Source: Pandoraea pneumonica (GTDB lineage Bacteria; Pseudomonadota; Gammaproteobacteria; Burkholderiales; Burkholderiaceae). From it: a stretch of DNA of 64,000 nucleotides. The notes beneath the pieces are model-generated. The model was not told the DNA's origin, made no database searches, and saw only the letters and a program-made list of their open reading frames with translations. The DNA lies in assembly GCF_902459645.1 (NCBI RefSeq), contig NZ_CABPSK010000001.1, positions 496,001-560,000 on the forward strand, written 5' to 3'. Numbering within the stretch: position 1 is the stretch's first letter; every line of letters begins with the position of its first letter. The position numbers were made by a program, and so were the translations under genes. Shown in pieces: positions 1-10,025 of the stretch.

Positions 1-1
1 G

Positions 2-508
2 GCGCGTGCGCTGGGCCGTGCCGACGTGCTGCGTGTGGCGCGTTTCGTGTCGGTGCAGCCGCGGTACAACTTGCTGTTCCGTCAGATCGAACGTGAGTTG
101 CTGCCGCTGGCCAACGAAGAAGGGCTCGCCGTGATCCCGTACAACCCGCTGGCAGGCGGCCTGCTCACCGGCAAATACCAGCACAGCGCTGCGCCCAGCG
201 AAGGGCGCTTCACCGCGCAGGTCGGCAAGGCAGGTGCGATGTATCAGCAGCGCTACTGGCACGAGCGTGAATTCGCGACCATCGAAGCGCTCAAGGGCAT
301 CGCTAAGGAATCGGGCGAATCGCTCACGCGCCTCTCGCTGGCTTGGGTGCTCGCCAACCCCGTCGTCACGTCGGCCATCATTGGCGCGAGCCGTGTCGAC
401 CAACTGACCGAAACGCTCGGCACCATCGACTACACGCTCGATGCCGAACTCAAGGCGAAGCTCGACGACGCGTCGCATGCCTACCGCTGGGGCGATGCGG
501 CACGGTGA
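2..508 (+). CDS. Aldo/keto reductase, C-terminal part (5' end outside window)
   Basis: The frame is open from the first bases of the window, so the gene begins upstream; 168 codons plus stop are visible. The protein carries the late part of an aldo/keto reductase TIM barrel: the stretch SVQPRYNLLFR followed by VIPYNPLAGGLLTGKY, and near the end the NADPH-binding helix region SAIIGASRVDQL, which is where these enzymes grip the cofactor phosphate. The family reduces aldehydes and ketones with NADPH in the cytoplasm. The catalytic Asp/Tyr/Lys/His lie in the missing N-terminal half, so activity cannot be judged. The general aldo/keto reductase call is firm; the substrate is unknown. Confidence 0.9.
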   Translation, partial: ARALGRADVLRVARFVSVQPRYNLLFRQIERELLPLANEEGLAVIPYNPLAGGLLTGKYQHSAAPSEGRFTAQVGKAGAMYQQRYWHEREFATIEALKGIAKESGESLTRLSLAWVLANPVVTSAIIGASRVDQLTETLGTIDYTLDAELKAKLDDASHAYRWGDAAR

Positions 509-633
509 CGCACCCGCCCCGGGTGGTCTTTGATACCCATCGGGCGGTATAGTGGAGGCAACGTTGCGCGGTTCATCTGTTGAAACGATGACAGCCGCGC
601 AGCGTTCCCCTCACTCTCCATGCGAGGCTGATC

Positions 634-1584
634 ATGACGAAACGCATTCTGCTCGCCACCGATGGCAGCGAGTCGTCGCGACGTGCGCTGCGCGAGGCAG
701 CGGCCTTTGCCCGTAGCGGCGATGCCATCCGCGTGATTCATACGGTGGAAGATCCCGTCAATTTGCTGACGTCGGCCTTCGGCAAACTCATCGATCTGGA
801 ACAAGTGCGTCGCGACATGCAGCGCGAAGGCGAGGAGCACATCGCACGCGCGGTGCTTTATCTGCGTGAAGAAGGGTTTGACGCGCAGGCTCATCTACTC
901 GATCTGCGCACGACCGGCGAGACGGTGCCTGAAGCGATGTCGCGCGAAGCGCTCGAATGGGCTGCCGACATCATCATCGTCGGCACGCATGGGCGTACTG
1001 GCGTGCGGCGAGCCATGCTCGGGAGCGTCGCGGAACAGATTCTGCGCAATGCGCTGGTGCCCGTGATGTTGGTGGCGGGCGAGGCGAGAGCGCATCAACC
1101 GCTGCGTGCCGGTGGACATTACGAACGCGTGTTGGTGGCGCTCGACGAGAGTGAGACGTCGCGCCGTGCGTTCGACTACGCCTTAGCGCTAGCGCGTACG
1201 CACGGGGCGTCGTTGCGCGTCGTGCATGTGCTGGACTTGCCCGGGCCGTTTTTGGCTGGCTTCGACCCCGTCCCGCTGATCGAGGCCGTGCGCGCCGTCG
1301 GCGAGCAGATGCGCGCGTGGGCTACGCAGCGCATGCGCGAAGCCGAAGTGCCGGGCGAGGTGGAAATGCGCGAGATTGCGCCGGTGGGCGAAGGCGTGGC
1401 CGATCAAATCATCGCAGCGGGCAAAGAAGCCGATGCCGATGTCATCGTGCTGGGCACGCATGGCCGGCGCGGATTCCGGCGCTTTACGCTGGGCAGCGTC
1501 GCAGAAGACACGGCCCGCCACGCGGGCAGGCCGGTTTTGTTACTGCCAGCACAAGCGCCGCATGCCGAAGCAGCGAAGGGCTAA
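634..1584 (+). CDS. Universal stress protein, two tandem UspA domains
   Basis: 316 aa containing two Usp domains in tandem, roughly residues 1-155 and 165-310. Each has the nucleotide-binding pattern of the ATP-binding Usp class: GTHGRTGVRRAMLGS near residue 116 and GTHGRRGFRRFTLGS near residue 273. Both domains open with the typical beta strand ending in Asp (LLATDGS, LVALDES). Such proteins are cytoplasmic and are usually induced by stress or stasis. The gene stands alone between an aldo/keto reductase and a convergent flavoprotein gene. The specific role is not deducible. Confidence 0.93.
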   Translation: MTKRILLATDGSESSRRALREAAAFARSGDAIRVIHTVEDPVNLLTSAFGKLIDLEQVRRDMQREGEEHIARAVLYLREEGFDAQAHLLDLRTTGETVPEAMSREALEWAADIIIVGTHGRTGVRRAMLGSVAEQILRNALVPVMLVAGEARAHQPLRAGGHYERVLVALDESETSRRAFDYALALARTHGASLRVVHVLDLPGPFLAGFDPVPLIEAVRAVGEQMRAWATQRMREAEVPGEVEMREIAPVGEGVADQIIAAGKEADADVIVLGTHGRRGFRRFTLGSVAEDTARHAGRPVLLLPAQAPHAEAAKG

Positions 1585-1657
1585 CCCGGCAGCGGTGCTT
1601 GATGTCGATTGATATCGCTGGATGCTGGTTGATGCCGATTGCGGCTCGCTGGCGAAA

Positions 1658-2917
1658 TTACGCGTTACCCAATTCCGCTACCAGCGTCTTGAGCGGCGTG
1701 GCGGCGTCGGCCAGACGTGCCGGGTCGATCACGGCGCGGCGGCCGACCAACTCACGAGCGGCCAGGAATTCCTGAGCCCGGTTGATGCTTGCCGCTGCGA
1801 CCACGGCGCCGTCGCGCAGGTAGAACAGCATGAACACGGCGGCACCTTGGGCATCGGGCAAGCGGCGCTCGACAACCGCGTCGTGACCGTCCGTCATTCC
1901 CACCATCTGCAACTTGGCGTTGAATTGATCCGACCAGAACCACGGTGCGGTTGCGACCGCCTTCGGGGCATCGCCATGCACGACGCTTGCGGCCACCTTG
2001 GCCATCTCGCTCGCGCTCGGCACCGATTCCAGACGAATACGACGGCCTAGTGCCGGATGCTCGTGATGCGCGCAGTCGCCGATGGCCAGAATGGCCGGGT
2101 CGCTCGTGCGGGCGAATTCGTCGACCACAATGCCGTTGTCGACGGCGAGACCGGCGGCTTGTGCCAGTTCGGCGTTCGGCAGCAGGCCGATGCCAACTAC
2201 GACGACATCGGCAGGCAGGTGCTGCTCACCGGCCACGACCGCCACGACCTGACCGGCCGCATCGAGTTCGAGCGCGCTGACACCGACGCCAACTTGCACG
2301 TTCACGCCGTTTTCACGATGGAGGGTTGCGAAGAAGTCGGCCAGATCGGCTTCGGCCACGCGTGCGAGCAGGCGCGGGGCCGCTTCGAGCACGGTGACCG
2401 TCGTACCGGCCTTGACGGCGCTTGCCGCCACTTCCAGCCCGATATAGCCGCCGCCGACCACGACCACACGCTTGCCCGGGGTGAGGGCTTCGCGCAGGCG
2501 CTGGGCGTCGGCAATGTTACGCAGATAGAAGACGTTCGGCGCGTCGCCGCCCGGCATCGGCAGGCGGCGCACGCGTCCGCCCAGTGCCAGCACGAGGTGA
2601 TCGTAGCCAAGCGTCTGGCCATCGTCGAACGTCACGGTGCGGGCCGTGCGGTCGATGGCGGTGGCGGTCACGCCGAGGCGCACGTCGATTTCGGCCTTCT
2701 CGTAGGCGTCGGCCGGGCGAATGAGCAGGCTGGCTTCGTCGGCCTGACCGGCGAGGAATGCTTTCGAGAGCGGCGGGCGGCGGTAGGGCAGGTGCGTCTC
2801 GCTGCCGGCGAGCACGATGCGGCCGGTGTAGCCAAGCGCACGCAGCGCGAGCGCGGTTTCGCCGCCGGCCTGACCGGCGCCGAGGATGACAGTGGTGGGA
2901 GTCATTGCTTCGGACAT
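1658..2917 (-). CDS. FAD-dependent ferredoxin/rubredoxin-type reductase
   Basis: 419 aa if started at 2917 (MSEAMTPTT); 2905 is a second possible ATG. Two dinucleotide folds are visible: GAGQAG at residues 13-18 binds FAD and GGGYIG at 155-160 binds NAD(P)H. A later IGDCAHH motif contacts FAD, and a C-terminal reductase domain contains PWFWSDQF. This is the architecture of NADH:ferredoxin reductases that feed Rieske dioxygenases or P450s (rhodocoxin, putidaredoxin and terpredoxin reductases). No ferredoxin, P450 or oxygenase gene is adjacent, so the electron acceptor is unknown. It is divergent from the MFS gene at 3046, with a 128-bp shared promoter region. Upstream in-frame codons to 3295 overlap that gene and look non-coding. 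Confidence 0.9.
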   Translation of the reverse strand: MSEAMTPTTVILGAGQAGGETALALRALGYTGRIVLAGSETHLPYRRPPLSKAFLAGQADEASLLIRPADAYEKAEIDVRLGVTATAIDRTARTVTFDDGQTLGYDHLVLALGGRVRRLPMPGGDAPNVFYLRNIADAQRLREALTPGKRVVVVGGGYIGLEVAASAVKAGTTVTVLEAAPRLLARVAEADLADFFATLHRENGVNVQVGVGVSALELDAAGQVVAVVAGEQHLPADVVVVGIGLLPNAELAQAAGLAVDNGIVVDEFARTSDPAILAIGDCAHHEHPALGRRIRLESVPSASEMAKVAASVVHGDAPKAVATAPWFWSDQFNAKLQMVGMTDGHDAVVERRLPDAQGAAVFMLFYLRDGAVVAAASINRAQEFLAARELVGRRAVIDPARLADAATPLKTLVAELGNA

Positions 2918-3045
2918 GTGGAAGTAGCGTTGGAGTTCGGCCGCCAGTGTAATGCATTGCATCGCCGCCGGGCCGCGCGAAGCCGGTAAGATGGCATTGC
3001 ATCGCTTCATTGCATCACTTTTCGGAACAGGCCTCAGGAGCCGCG

Positions 3046-4572
3046 ATGACAAGTGAGAGTGCCCGCCGTGCGCTGTTGTCGAAGCATCCCGAGCTTTCTG
3101 CGCCGCAGGTGTACCTGTTCGCGTTTGCGCTGGGATGTTCGACCGGTGTCGATTTCGTCGCCTCGTCGATGATGGGGATCGGCGGCACGCATATTCGCGG
3201 CGGAGTCCACGCGTCGCCCGAAGATTTTCTCTGGAGCCTGACGTCTTACGCCGCTGCCGCGACGGTTGCCAATCTGGTGCTCGGGCGCATCTCACGCGAC
3301 CTGAGCTATCGCGGTTTTACGCTGCTCGGGCTCGTCATCGCCGCCATTGGCGCTGCGCTGTGCGCCGTCAGCAATACCCCAACAGAACTCGCGCTCGCCA
3401 AGGCCGTGCAGGGCCTCGGCGCAGGCGGGCTGTTTTCCGCGTCGCGCATCATCATCCAATTGGCGGCCGAGCGCGAAGAACGCAAGCCGCTCTTCATGGG
3501 CTTCAACACGGGCGGCATCGGACTGTCCGCGCTTGCGCCGTGGGTCACGTCGATGCTGATGCAGGACGTCAGTTGGCGCGTCATCTTCGTGGTGCAGGTG
3601 GTGCTGGCACTGGCCACGCTGGTGCTCGTGGCGCTCACCTATCCGAGACGTCTGGAAGCGTCGCTTGCGCCGTGGCAGCTCGACGTGGGCGGTATGGATT
3701 GGGTGACCGTCGTTTTTCTGGGGGCGGGCGCACTCGTGCTGCTGCATGGGCTCGGGGATTTGCGTTTCTACGAAATTCGCAGTTCACCGTCGGTGGCGCT
3801 CACGCCCATCATCGGTATCGCGTTGATCGGCTGCGTGTTCTTGCATCAGCATCGTCACCCCGATCCGTGGCTCGATCCCAAGCGGCTCATCGGGCAGCGT
3901 TATCTCGTCGGGCTGGGGTTCTACGCGCTCTATTACTTCCTTAACGGGCTATGGAGCTACGTGATGCCGACCACGTTGCAGACGGGCCTCGGCTTCACCT
4001 TTCAAGCGACGGGAACCGCGACCACCGTGGCGGGGCTCATCGGCTTCGCCGCGATGACGGCTTTCACTTACGGTAATCAGCATCTGGTCGGTCAGCGCCG
4101 GTGGATTGCGCTGGGCTATGTGATGTTCGCGCTGGCGGCTTGGCTGGTATCGCAGCGCTTGATGCCGGGGGTGTCGCTGCCGCTCGTGCTCGAAGCGATG
4201 GTGCTGCAACAGATGACCACGCCGTTCATCCTCGCGCTTGTCGCCGGTCTGACGTATCGCGAATTCACCGTCGACGATTTCGCTCACGCCTATCAGTTCA
4301 AGAACATCGTGCGGCAGATCGTGACGGCGGGTGGCACGGGCGTGGCGAGTCTTTGGCTGCAATACGGCGAGGCGATGGCACGCACGCAACTGGTCGCCAA
4401 CGTGACGCCATTCTCGATGCCGCCCGACACCGACGCGGCCGCGCTCGCGCGACTCTCCCAAGTCATCGATCAGCAGGCACTGCTGCTCGCGGCAAGCAAC
4501 TTGTTTGCGTTGCTCGCGTTCGTCTGCGCGGCAGTGGCGATCGTCGCTGTGGTGCAGCGCGCGTTGCGATGA
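3046..4572 (+). CDS. MFS transporter, multi-drug exporter type
   Basis: 508 aa integral membrane protein with roughly 14 hydrophobic segments, the length and shape of DHA2-like major facilitator exporters. The start at 3046 is chosen because AGGAG lies 5 nt upstream (3036-3040); an earlier in-frame ATG at 3010 lacks a ribosome site. The inter-helix loop NLVLGRISRDLSYRG resembles the MFS motif A region, and the protein ends in a hydrophobic helix. It is divergent from the ferredoxin-reductase gene, so the two may share control. The substrate is not predictable. Confidence 0.85.
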   Translation: MTSESARRALLSKHPELSAPQVYLFAFALGCSTGVDFVASSMMGIGGTHIRGGVHASPEDFLWSLTSYAAAATVANLVLGRISRDLSYRGFTLLGLVIAAIGAALCAVSNTPTELALAKAVQGLGAGGLFSASRIIIQLAAEREERKPLFMGFNTGGIGLSALAPWVTSMLMQDVSWRVIFVVQVVLALATLVLVALTYPRRLEASLAPWQLDVGGMDWVTVVFLGAGALVLLHGLGDLRFYEIRSSPSVALTPIIGIALIGCVFLHQHRHPDPWLDPKRLIGQRYLVGLGFYALYYFLNGLWSYVMPTTLQTGLGFTFQATGTATTVAGLIGFAAMTAFTYGNQHLVGQRRWIALGYVMFALAAWLVSQRLMPGVSLPLVLEAMVLQQMTTPFILALVAGLTYREFTVDDFAHAYQFKNIVRQIVTAGGTGVASLWLQYGEAMARTQLVANVTPFSMPPDTDAAALARLSQVIDQQALLLAASNLFALLAFVCAAVAIVAVVQRALR

Positions 4573-4762
4573 GGCGACAAAAAAACGAGACGAATTGCTG
4601 CGCCGCACACTAAAACGTTACAACAGATGAAACCCCCGTCAAGTAAGGCAGAAGCCAGTATTCATGCGGGTTTCGAGGCAACGCCTGACCCCTTCCGCAC
4701 GTCCGCAAATTGAGGAGTAGAGTGGGTTCGTCGCACACATTGCCGCCGACGAAGGAGACACC

Positions 4763-6013
4763 ATGGCCTGGACGAGTCAACAGAAGCATGTGGTAACGGC
4801 AAGCTACCTGGGGTGGACGCTAGACGCGTTCGATTTCTTTTTGATGGTGTTCGTGTTGAAGGACATCGCGAAGGAGTTCAACACCGAACTTGGCAGTGTG
4901 GCGTTCGCGCTGCTGCTGACATTGGCGATGCGCCCCGTTGGGGCGCTTATTTTTGGGCGGCTAGGCGATCGGTTCGGCCGACGTCCCGCGATGATGGCAA
5001 GTGTGCTGCTGTATGCCTTACTGGAATTAGCGTCGGGCTTCGCGCCGAGTCTCACGGTGCTGCTGATACTGCGAGCGCTCTTCGGTATTGCGATGGGCGG
5101 TGAATGGGGCGTAGGGGCGGCGCTCACGATGGAGAGTGTGCCGACGCATTCGCGCGGCATTGTGTCGGGGCTGTTGCAGGCGGGGTACCCGAGCGGTTAT
5201 CTGCTCGCGTCTGTCGTGTACGGCCTGTTCTACGAGAGCATCGGTTGGCGGGGGATGTTCTTCGTGGGGGTGCTTCCGGCGCTGCTGGTGTTCTATATCC
5301 GCCGTCATGTGCCCGAGTCGCCCGCGTGGCAGAAGGGCACCACACAAGCTGCCGCGCCGCGTGCCAACTTGCTTCAGGTGTTGGGGCGCGATTGGAAATT
5401 GGCGCTTTACGCCATCGTGCTGATGACGGCGTTCAACTTCTTCTCGCACGGCACGCAGGATCTTTACCCGACCTTCTTGCAAGTGCAGCACAAGTTCGCG
5501 CCGCACACCGTGAGTTGGATCGCCATCACGTACAACATCGGCGCGATTATCGGCGGGCTGTTCTTCGGGGCAATTTCGGAGAAGATCGGCCGGCGGCGCG
5601 CCATCGTGATCGCGGCGCTCATCGCGTTGCCGGTGCTGCCGTTGTGGGCGTTCTCTAGCGGTGCAGTGATGCTCGCGATCGGCGCGTTCCTGATGCAGAT
5701 TTCGGTGCAGGGCGCATGGGGCGTGATTCCTGCGCACTTGAACGAACTCTCGCCGGACGAGATCCGCGCGACGTTCCCGGGGCTGGTCTATCAACTGGGT
5801 AACTTGTTCGCATCGGTCAATGCGAACTTGCAGACAACGATAGCAAAGGCCCACGACGGCAACTTCGGCCTGGCGATGGCGATCGTCGCAGGCACGGTGG
5901 CCGTGGTCATCGCGGTGATGATTACGTTCGGTCGAGAGCGGCGCGGCGAGGTGTTGACCACGACCGCGACACCACCGGCCGATACGTTGCCACCGGGGGC
6001 GGCGGTGCGCTAG
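4763..6013 (+). CDS. MFS carboxylate permease of the SHS (lactate/sialate) type
   Basis: 416 aa with 12 predicted membrane helices. The N-terminus LGWTLDAFDFFLMVFVL is characteristic of the sialate:H+ symporter family, which includes lactate and pyruvate permeases, and the loop GRLGDRFGRRPAM is a good MFS motif A. A second copy of the motif, ISEKIGRRRAI, starts the second half. A GAAGGAGAC ribosome site precedes the ATG. It probably imports a short carboxylate with protons across the inner membrane. Lactate is the likeliest substrate by family resemblance, but neither neighbour confirms it. Confidence 0.85.
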   Translation: MAWTSQQKHVVTASYLGWTLDAFDFFLMVFVLKDIAKEFNTELGSVAFALLLTLAMRPVGALIFGRLGDRFGRRPAMMASVLLYALLELASGFAPSLTVLLILRALFGIAMGGEWGVGAALTMESVPTHSRGIVSGLLQAGYPSGYLLASVVYGLFYESIGWRGMFFVGVLPALLVFYIRRHVPESPAWQKGTTQAAAPRANLLQVLGRDWKLALYAIVLMTAFNFFSHGTQDLYPTFLQVQHKFAPHTVSWIAITYNIGAIIGGLFFGAISEKIGRRRAIVIAALIALPVLPLWAFSSGAVMLAIGAFLMQISVQGAWGVIPAHLNELSPDEIRATFPGLVYQLGNLFASVNANLQTTIAKAHDGNFGLAMAIVAGTVAVVIAVMITFGRERRGEVLTTTATPPADTLPPGAAVR

Positions 6014-6159
6014 CGCAGAACATCGGAGGGCGGCTCGGCTTGCGACGTCCTCCGATGTCAGTACCCCACCCAGTCAAGTTCTTCGTCGAATTGCCGATAT
6101 TGAGGGAGTCGCGCGCCTGCAAGGCGTGTCTCTCTTGGCTACAACAACAATCGACGTCA

Positions 6160-7755
6160 ATGAAGAACGCCTTCCATCGTCACGCCGCTCGCGCGTGTCT
6201 CATGCTTTGTCTCGGCACCGTTGCCAACCATCACTCGCCAGTGTTCGCCGCAGACCCGCCGGTCCAATCGCTGAAGCAAGCCAATCCGGCGGGGCAGTGG
6301 GCAGTCGGCGAAGTGATGGAGACGCTCAAATTCTGCCCGCGCGCCGGCGAAGCGTTGATTGCGGGCCGCATCGACGACGCGACGAGCGATGTGAAAGCAT
6401 GCAGCGACGCGCCCGATTTGTCGGCCGAGGCGCGCTCGCAACTGTTCGAAACGCTCTCCGGTTTGTATCTGGCGTCGCGCAATGCGCCGGCTGCCCTCGA
6501 TGCGATGCGCAAAGCGATGGCGTTGATACCGACGCCGACCGACCGCCATTGGATGTCCCTCGCCATGATTTATTTGGCGAATGGCCGCCCCGACGGGAGT
6601 CTCGCCGCACTGGACCGAATCAAAGCCGCGCATTTGGTGGCAGGCGATCTCGACCCAGCATCCGACATCGCCCCGGCCTACTACATGACCCGAGGCACGG
6701 CCTACTTGGCGGCGCGAAAATATCCCGATGCGGTAGCCGCCTTCGATAACGCCGTCAGAAATCGACCCGGAAACGCCATCGTCTACTGGTACCGAGCGAT
6801 GGCCTACGAGGCGCAGGGCAACACCGGCGCGGCACGTTCGGATTATGTCGAGTTCGCCCGCTGGGCACTGGACGCCCAAGTCGAACCAGCGATGGCGGAC
6901 ACGCTCGCGTCGCTAGGCATCGACCCGGCGCAGGAGCGTCGTCATCCGTTTGGCGAGGCGAACCCGTTGCAAGCGCGGGCTCAAGCCACGCTCGACGTGG
7001 TGCGTGAGGCCATGACGACCGTCACGACAACACAGGGCAAGGCGTTTGCTTACGGTGCATTGTCGACGGCGCTCGACGATCTGGGGCAACGACAGGAAGC
7101 GCTTGCAGCCATTGATCAGGCGCTCGCGCTCTTGCCCGACGATCCGATACTCACCCAATCGAAAGTCACGACACTCTTCGGCATGGGGCGGATCGACGAG
7201 GCAATTCGCATGGCGAAACCATTTAGCGACCAAATCGCCAAGTTGGATGCGACGAAGGCGAAGCCCGCGGCGTACAGCGAGTATGCGGAAGTGGCGCAAA
7301 CGCTCTCGAGAGCCTATCGCAGTCAGCGCAAATGGAAGGCCTCGTTCGACGCACTGGCGGCATACGCCAAGGGGGCTGACGTTGCCGAGCGGGACTACGC
7401 CGCAACAACCTATCTGTACTTGCGCGCAAAAGCGGGGGACAAGGCACCCGTCAATGCCGATCTCGATGCCTATATCCGCAACAACACGACGCAGATTCCG
7501 ACGAGCTATCGACGGGGCCTGTTGTTGTACGTGCAGGGCAAAATTCCCATCGAACAGGTCTACTGGCAGGCTGTGCTTAGCGGCGATGCGGTGTCGATCC
7601 ACAACGCATTGGCCGAAACCTGGTTCATCGCGGCGGCCTATCAGCGCTACGTGAAGCATGACGAGGCGGCTGCACAGACCTACTTGCAGCGGCTCGACGA
7701 CCTTCAGCCGATCGGCACGTTGGAATGGATTTACGCCAAGAACAACGACGTGTGA
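6160..7755 (+). CDS. Secreted/periplasmic TPR-repeat protein
   Basis: 531 aa. The N-terminus MKNAFHRHAARACLMLCLG followed by a cleavage-like VFAADPP looks like a Sec signal, which supports the start at 6160 rather than the upstream in-frame codon at 6040. The remainder is alpha-helical with recognisable TPR units, for example AYLAARKYPDAVAAFDNAV and ALSTALDDLGQRQEALAAIDQALALLP. TPR proteins scaffold protein-protein contacts. No enzymatic domain is seen. It converges on the TetR gene of the RND operon with almost no gap. The function is unknown. Confidence 0.8.
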   Translation: MKNAFHRHAARACLMLCLGTVANHHSPVFAADPPVQSLKQANPAGQWAVGEVMETLKFCPRAGEALIAGRIDDATSDVKACSDAPDLSAEARSQLFETLSGLYLASRNAPAALDAMRKAMALIPTPTDRHWMSLAMIYLANGRPDGSLAALDRIKAAHLVAGDLDPASDIAPAYYMTRGTAYLAARKYPDAVAAFDNAVRNRPGNAIVYWYRAMAYEAQGNTGAARSDYVEFARWALDAQVEPAMADTLASLGIDPAQERRHPFGEANPLQARAQATLDVVREAMTTVTTTQGKAFAYGALSTALDDLGQRQEALAAIDQALALLPDDPILTQSKVTTLFGMGRIDEAIRMAKPFSDQIAKLDATKAKPAAYSEYAEVAQTLSRAYRSQRKWKASFDALAAYAKGADVAERDYAATTYLYLRAKAGDKAPVNADLDAYIRNNTTQIPTSYRRGLLLYVQGKIPIEQVYWQAVLSGDAVSIHNALAETWFIAAAYQRYVKHDEAAAQTYLQRLDDLQPIGTLEWIYAKNNDV

Positions 7756-7758
7756 GCG

Positions 7759-8418
7759 TCAGGTCTTGCCCGGCTTTGCCGTTGGCGGAGCAAAAAACAG
7801 CATCTCCACCTGATTGATCAGCGCCGGACCGAAGGCGTCGCCGCCGACTTGCGGCGCGATCAACTGCATCAGGACGGGCGAGCCGGGCGGCGGATGCAAC
7901 GCGTGCACGAGCAGGCAGAAGTACATGGCCGGATGCTCGGCACGCACCACGCCCGCTTCCATCCCCTGCACGATCAGCGGCTCCATGCAATCGTAGACGG
8001 GCATCACCAACTGGCGGTGCAGCGTTGCGCCGCGCTCGCCGGTTTCCGCCGCGTGCTGCGCAATGAACTGCTTGTGCTCGGGGTGATTCAGCGCATGCGC
8101 GCCGATGATGGCAATGGCGTCTTTCAGCCGGTCGGTCACCGGGCGCGACGTATCGAGCGAGAGTGCCCGCATGCGCTCGGCAGGGTCGGCTAGGGCGGCT
8201 TCGAGCGTATCCACGCACGCGCGCCACAACTGTTCCTTCGAACCGAAATGCACGCGCACGAGGCTGGCGTCGACCTTCGCCGCTCGGGCAATGCCGCGCA
8301 GATTTGCGCCGTCGTAGCCGAGTTGGGAAAAGGCCTCAATGGCGGCGGCAAGCAGCGCCGCGCGGCCATCGGGCAAGTGTTTGGGGCGTCGGCCCCGCGT
8401 AATGGGTGTGGCAGTCAT
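7759..8418 (-). CDS. TetR/AcrR family regulator, last gene of the RND efflux operon
   Basis: 219 aa. The N-terminal helix-turn-helix has the TetR pattern: AAIEAFSQLGYDGANLRGIARAAKVDASLVRVHFGSKEQLW read in pieces, with the conserved F-G-K-E segment near residue 60. The C-terminal part is a ligand-binding helical domain (CecR-like or DUF1956-like length). Its start overlaps the stop of the outer-membrane factor gene by 4 bases, so it is translationally coupled to the pump it presumably represses. Placement at the distal end of the operon, instead of divergently upstream, is the less usual arrangement and would give automatic feedback. Confidence 0.9.
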   Translation of the reverse strand: MTATPITRGRRPKHLPDGRAALLAAAIEAFSQLGYDGANLRGIARAAKVDASLVRVHFGSKEQLWRACVDTLEAALADPAERMRALSLDTSRPVTDRLKDAIAIIGAHALNHPEHKQFIAQHAAETGERGATLHRQLVMPVYDCMEPLIVQGMEAGVVRAEHPAMYFCLLVHALHPPPGSPVLMQLIAPQVGGDAFGPALINQVEMLFFAPPTAKPGKT

Positions 8419-10025
8419 CGTCTCGCAACGTCTTGCGACGTGCGTGCCGGACCCTTGGCTTCGTCCACCGTACCCGCCTTTGCCCCGTCCACCGTGGCCG
8501 GTGAAGTGGGGGTTTTGGCGGTGTCGGCCGTTGGCTCGGGGGGCACGCCCATCGCATAAAACAGGAGCGCAGTATCCGACAAACGCGCGCCGGTTGCACG
8601 CACTGTCGTCATGTAGGCGTTCCAGTACTGCTGCTCCCGTGCCCGTGCGGCGGACGTGGGCAACGCCCCCAGACGCACCCGGGCCGCCGTGTCGCGGTAC
8701 ACCTGCTCGGCCGCCGCACTCGCATTGTCGGCGTGCAGCAGCGACGTGTTGTCCGCTTCGAGCGACGCGAGCGTATCGGCCACATTTTTGAACGCCGTGA
8801 GCACCGTCTGCTTGTACTGATCGACCGCCGCCGCATACGTGGCCTGTGCCGCACGTCGTTGGGCGAGCAGCGCGCCGCCGTGGAAGAGCGGTTGGGTGAG
8901 CGACCCGGCGATGCTCCACAGCGACCCTGCATTAGACATCACCGTCGGCCAGTTGAAGCCGCCTTTTCCCATCGATGCCGTGAGCGTCAGGCTCGGGAAC
9001 ATCTGCGCGGTGGCCACGCCGACTTCCGCCGACGCCGCTTTGAGCGCCATTTCCGCCGCCTGAATATCGGGCCGCGTTTGCAACAACGTCGACGGCACCG
9101 CCACCGGCAATTGTTGCGGGACGCGCAATTCGCCTAACGGCAAGTCGTCTGGCGCCTGATCTGGCGTGCGCCCCAACAGCACGGCCAGCGCGTGGCGGGT
9201 GGACTGCCATTGCGCGCGCAAGCCCGGCAGGGACGCGGCGAGCGACTCCGCATTCTGGGCGGAGGAGAGCGCGTCCGAGCGCGACACGGCCCCAAGTGCT
9301 TCACGGCGTGCCATTTCATTGGCGTCAGCTTGGGCAAGATCGACCAGACGCTCAGTCGCCTTGACTTGCGCGCCGAGCACCGATGCGCCGATGGCCCCCG
9401 ACACGATGTTGGCCGCCAACGCCTGACGCGACGCTTCGAGCTGGAACGCCTGCTGATCGACTTGTGCCGCCAGCGAAGCGTTCGCGAAGCGCGACGCGCC
9501 AAAGAAGTCGAACGTATAACGCGCCTGAATCTGCCCCACGAACATGTTGTAGAGCGCCGTGGGCGGACCGAACGTCGGAATGCCGAGGTTGCGCTCGCGC
9601 GCCGCCTCGCCGCCGATATCGATGGACGGGAACAGCGACGAGCCGATCTGTGCCTTCAATTGCTCTCGGGCCGCTTGCAGCGCATGATCGGCGGCCGACA
9701 GGTTCGGGCTGTTGCGCAAGCCTTCGTCCACCAGCGCGTCGAGCTTGTCTGAACGGTACGCGTGCCACCACGCCTTGACCGGCGCGGCCCCCACGTCGAA
9801 CTGTTGCGACGCGCCTTGCGCGATAACCGTGCGCTCGGGCAAGGCGTTCGTGCCGTAATGCGCGGGCGAGGGCATCGCGGGCGGTTTGTCGCTCGGGGCG
9901 AACGAGCAGGCACCGAGCCACAGCGGCAGCAGCGCGGCGAGGGGCGCATGGCGACGCAGTGCGCGGCGCAGCAATGAGCGCGCAGGTGGGCGCACAAGAG
10001 GGCGCGAGTGAATGCGCGGGGTCAT
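8415..10025 (-). CDS. Outer-membrane efflux lipoprotein (NodT/OprM type)
   Basis: 536 aa. An arginine-rich start is followed by a hydrophobic segment and the lipobox LGACS, so the mature protein is probably acylated at that Cys. Two repeats of the outer-membrane efflux domain follow, with typical segments such as RPDIQAAEMALKAASAEVG and QPLFHGGALLAQRRAA. It forms the TolC-like exit duct for the RND pump encoded immediately upstream. The start overlaps the RND stop and the stop overlaps the TetR start, 4 bases each. Confidence 0.94.
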   Translation of the reverse strand: MTPRIHSRPLVRPPARSLLRRALRRHAPLAALLPLWLGACSFAPSDKPPAMPSPAHYGTNALPERTVIAQGASQQFDVGAAPVKAWWHAYRSDKLDALVDEGLRNSPNLSAADHALQAAREQLKAQIGSSLFPSIDIGGEAARERNLGIPTFGPPTALYNMFVGQIQARYTFDFFGASRFANASLAAQVDQQAFQLEASRQALAANIVSGAIGASVLGAQVKATERLVDLAQADANEMARREALGAVSRSDALSSAQNAESLAASLPGLRAQWQSTRHALAVLLGRTPDQAPDDLPLGELRVPQQLPVAVPSTLLQTRPDIQAAEMALKAASAEVGVATAQMFPSLTLTASMGKGGFNWPTVMSNAGSLWSIAGSLTQPLFHGGALLAQRRAAQATYAAAVDQYKQTVLTAFKNVADTLASLEADNTSLLHADNASAAAEQVYRDTAARVRLGALPTSAARAREQQYWNAYMTTVRATGARLSDTALLFYAMGVPPEPTADTAKTPTSPATVDGAKAGTVDEAKGPARTSQDVARR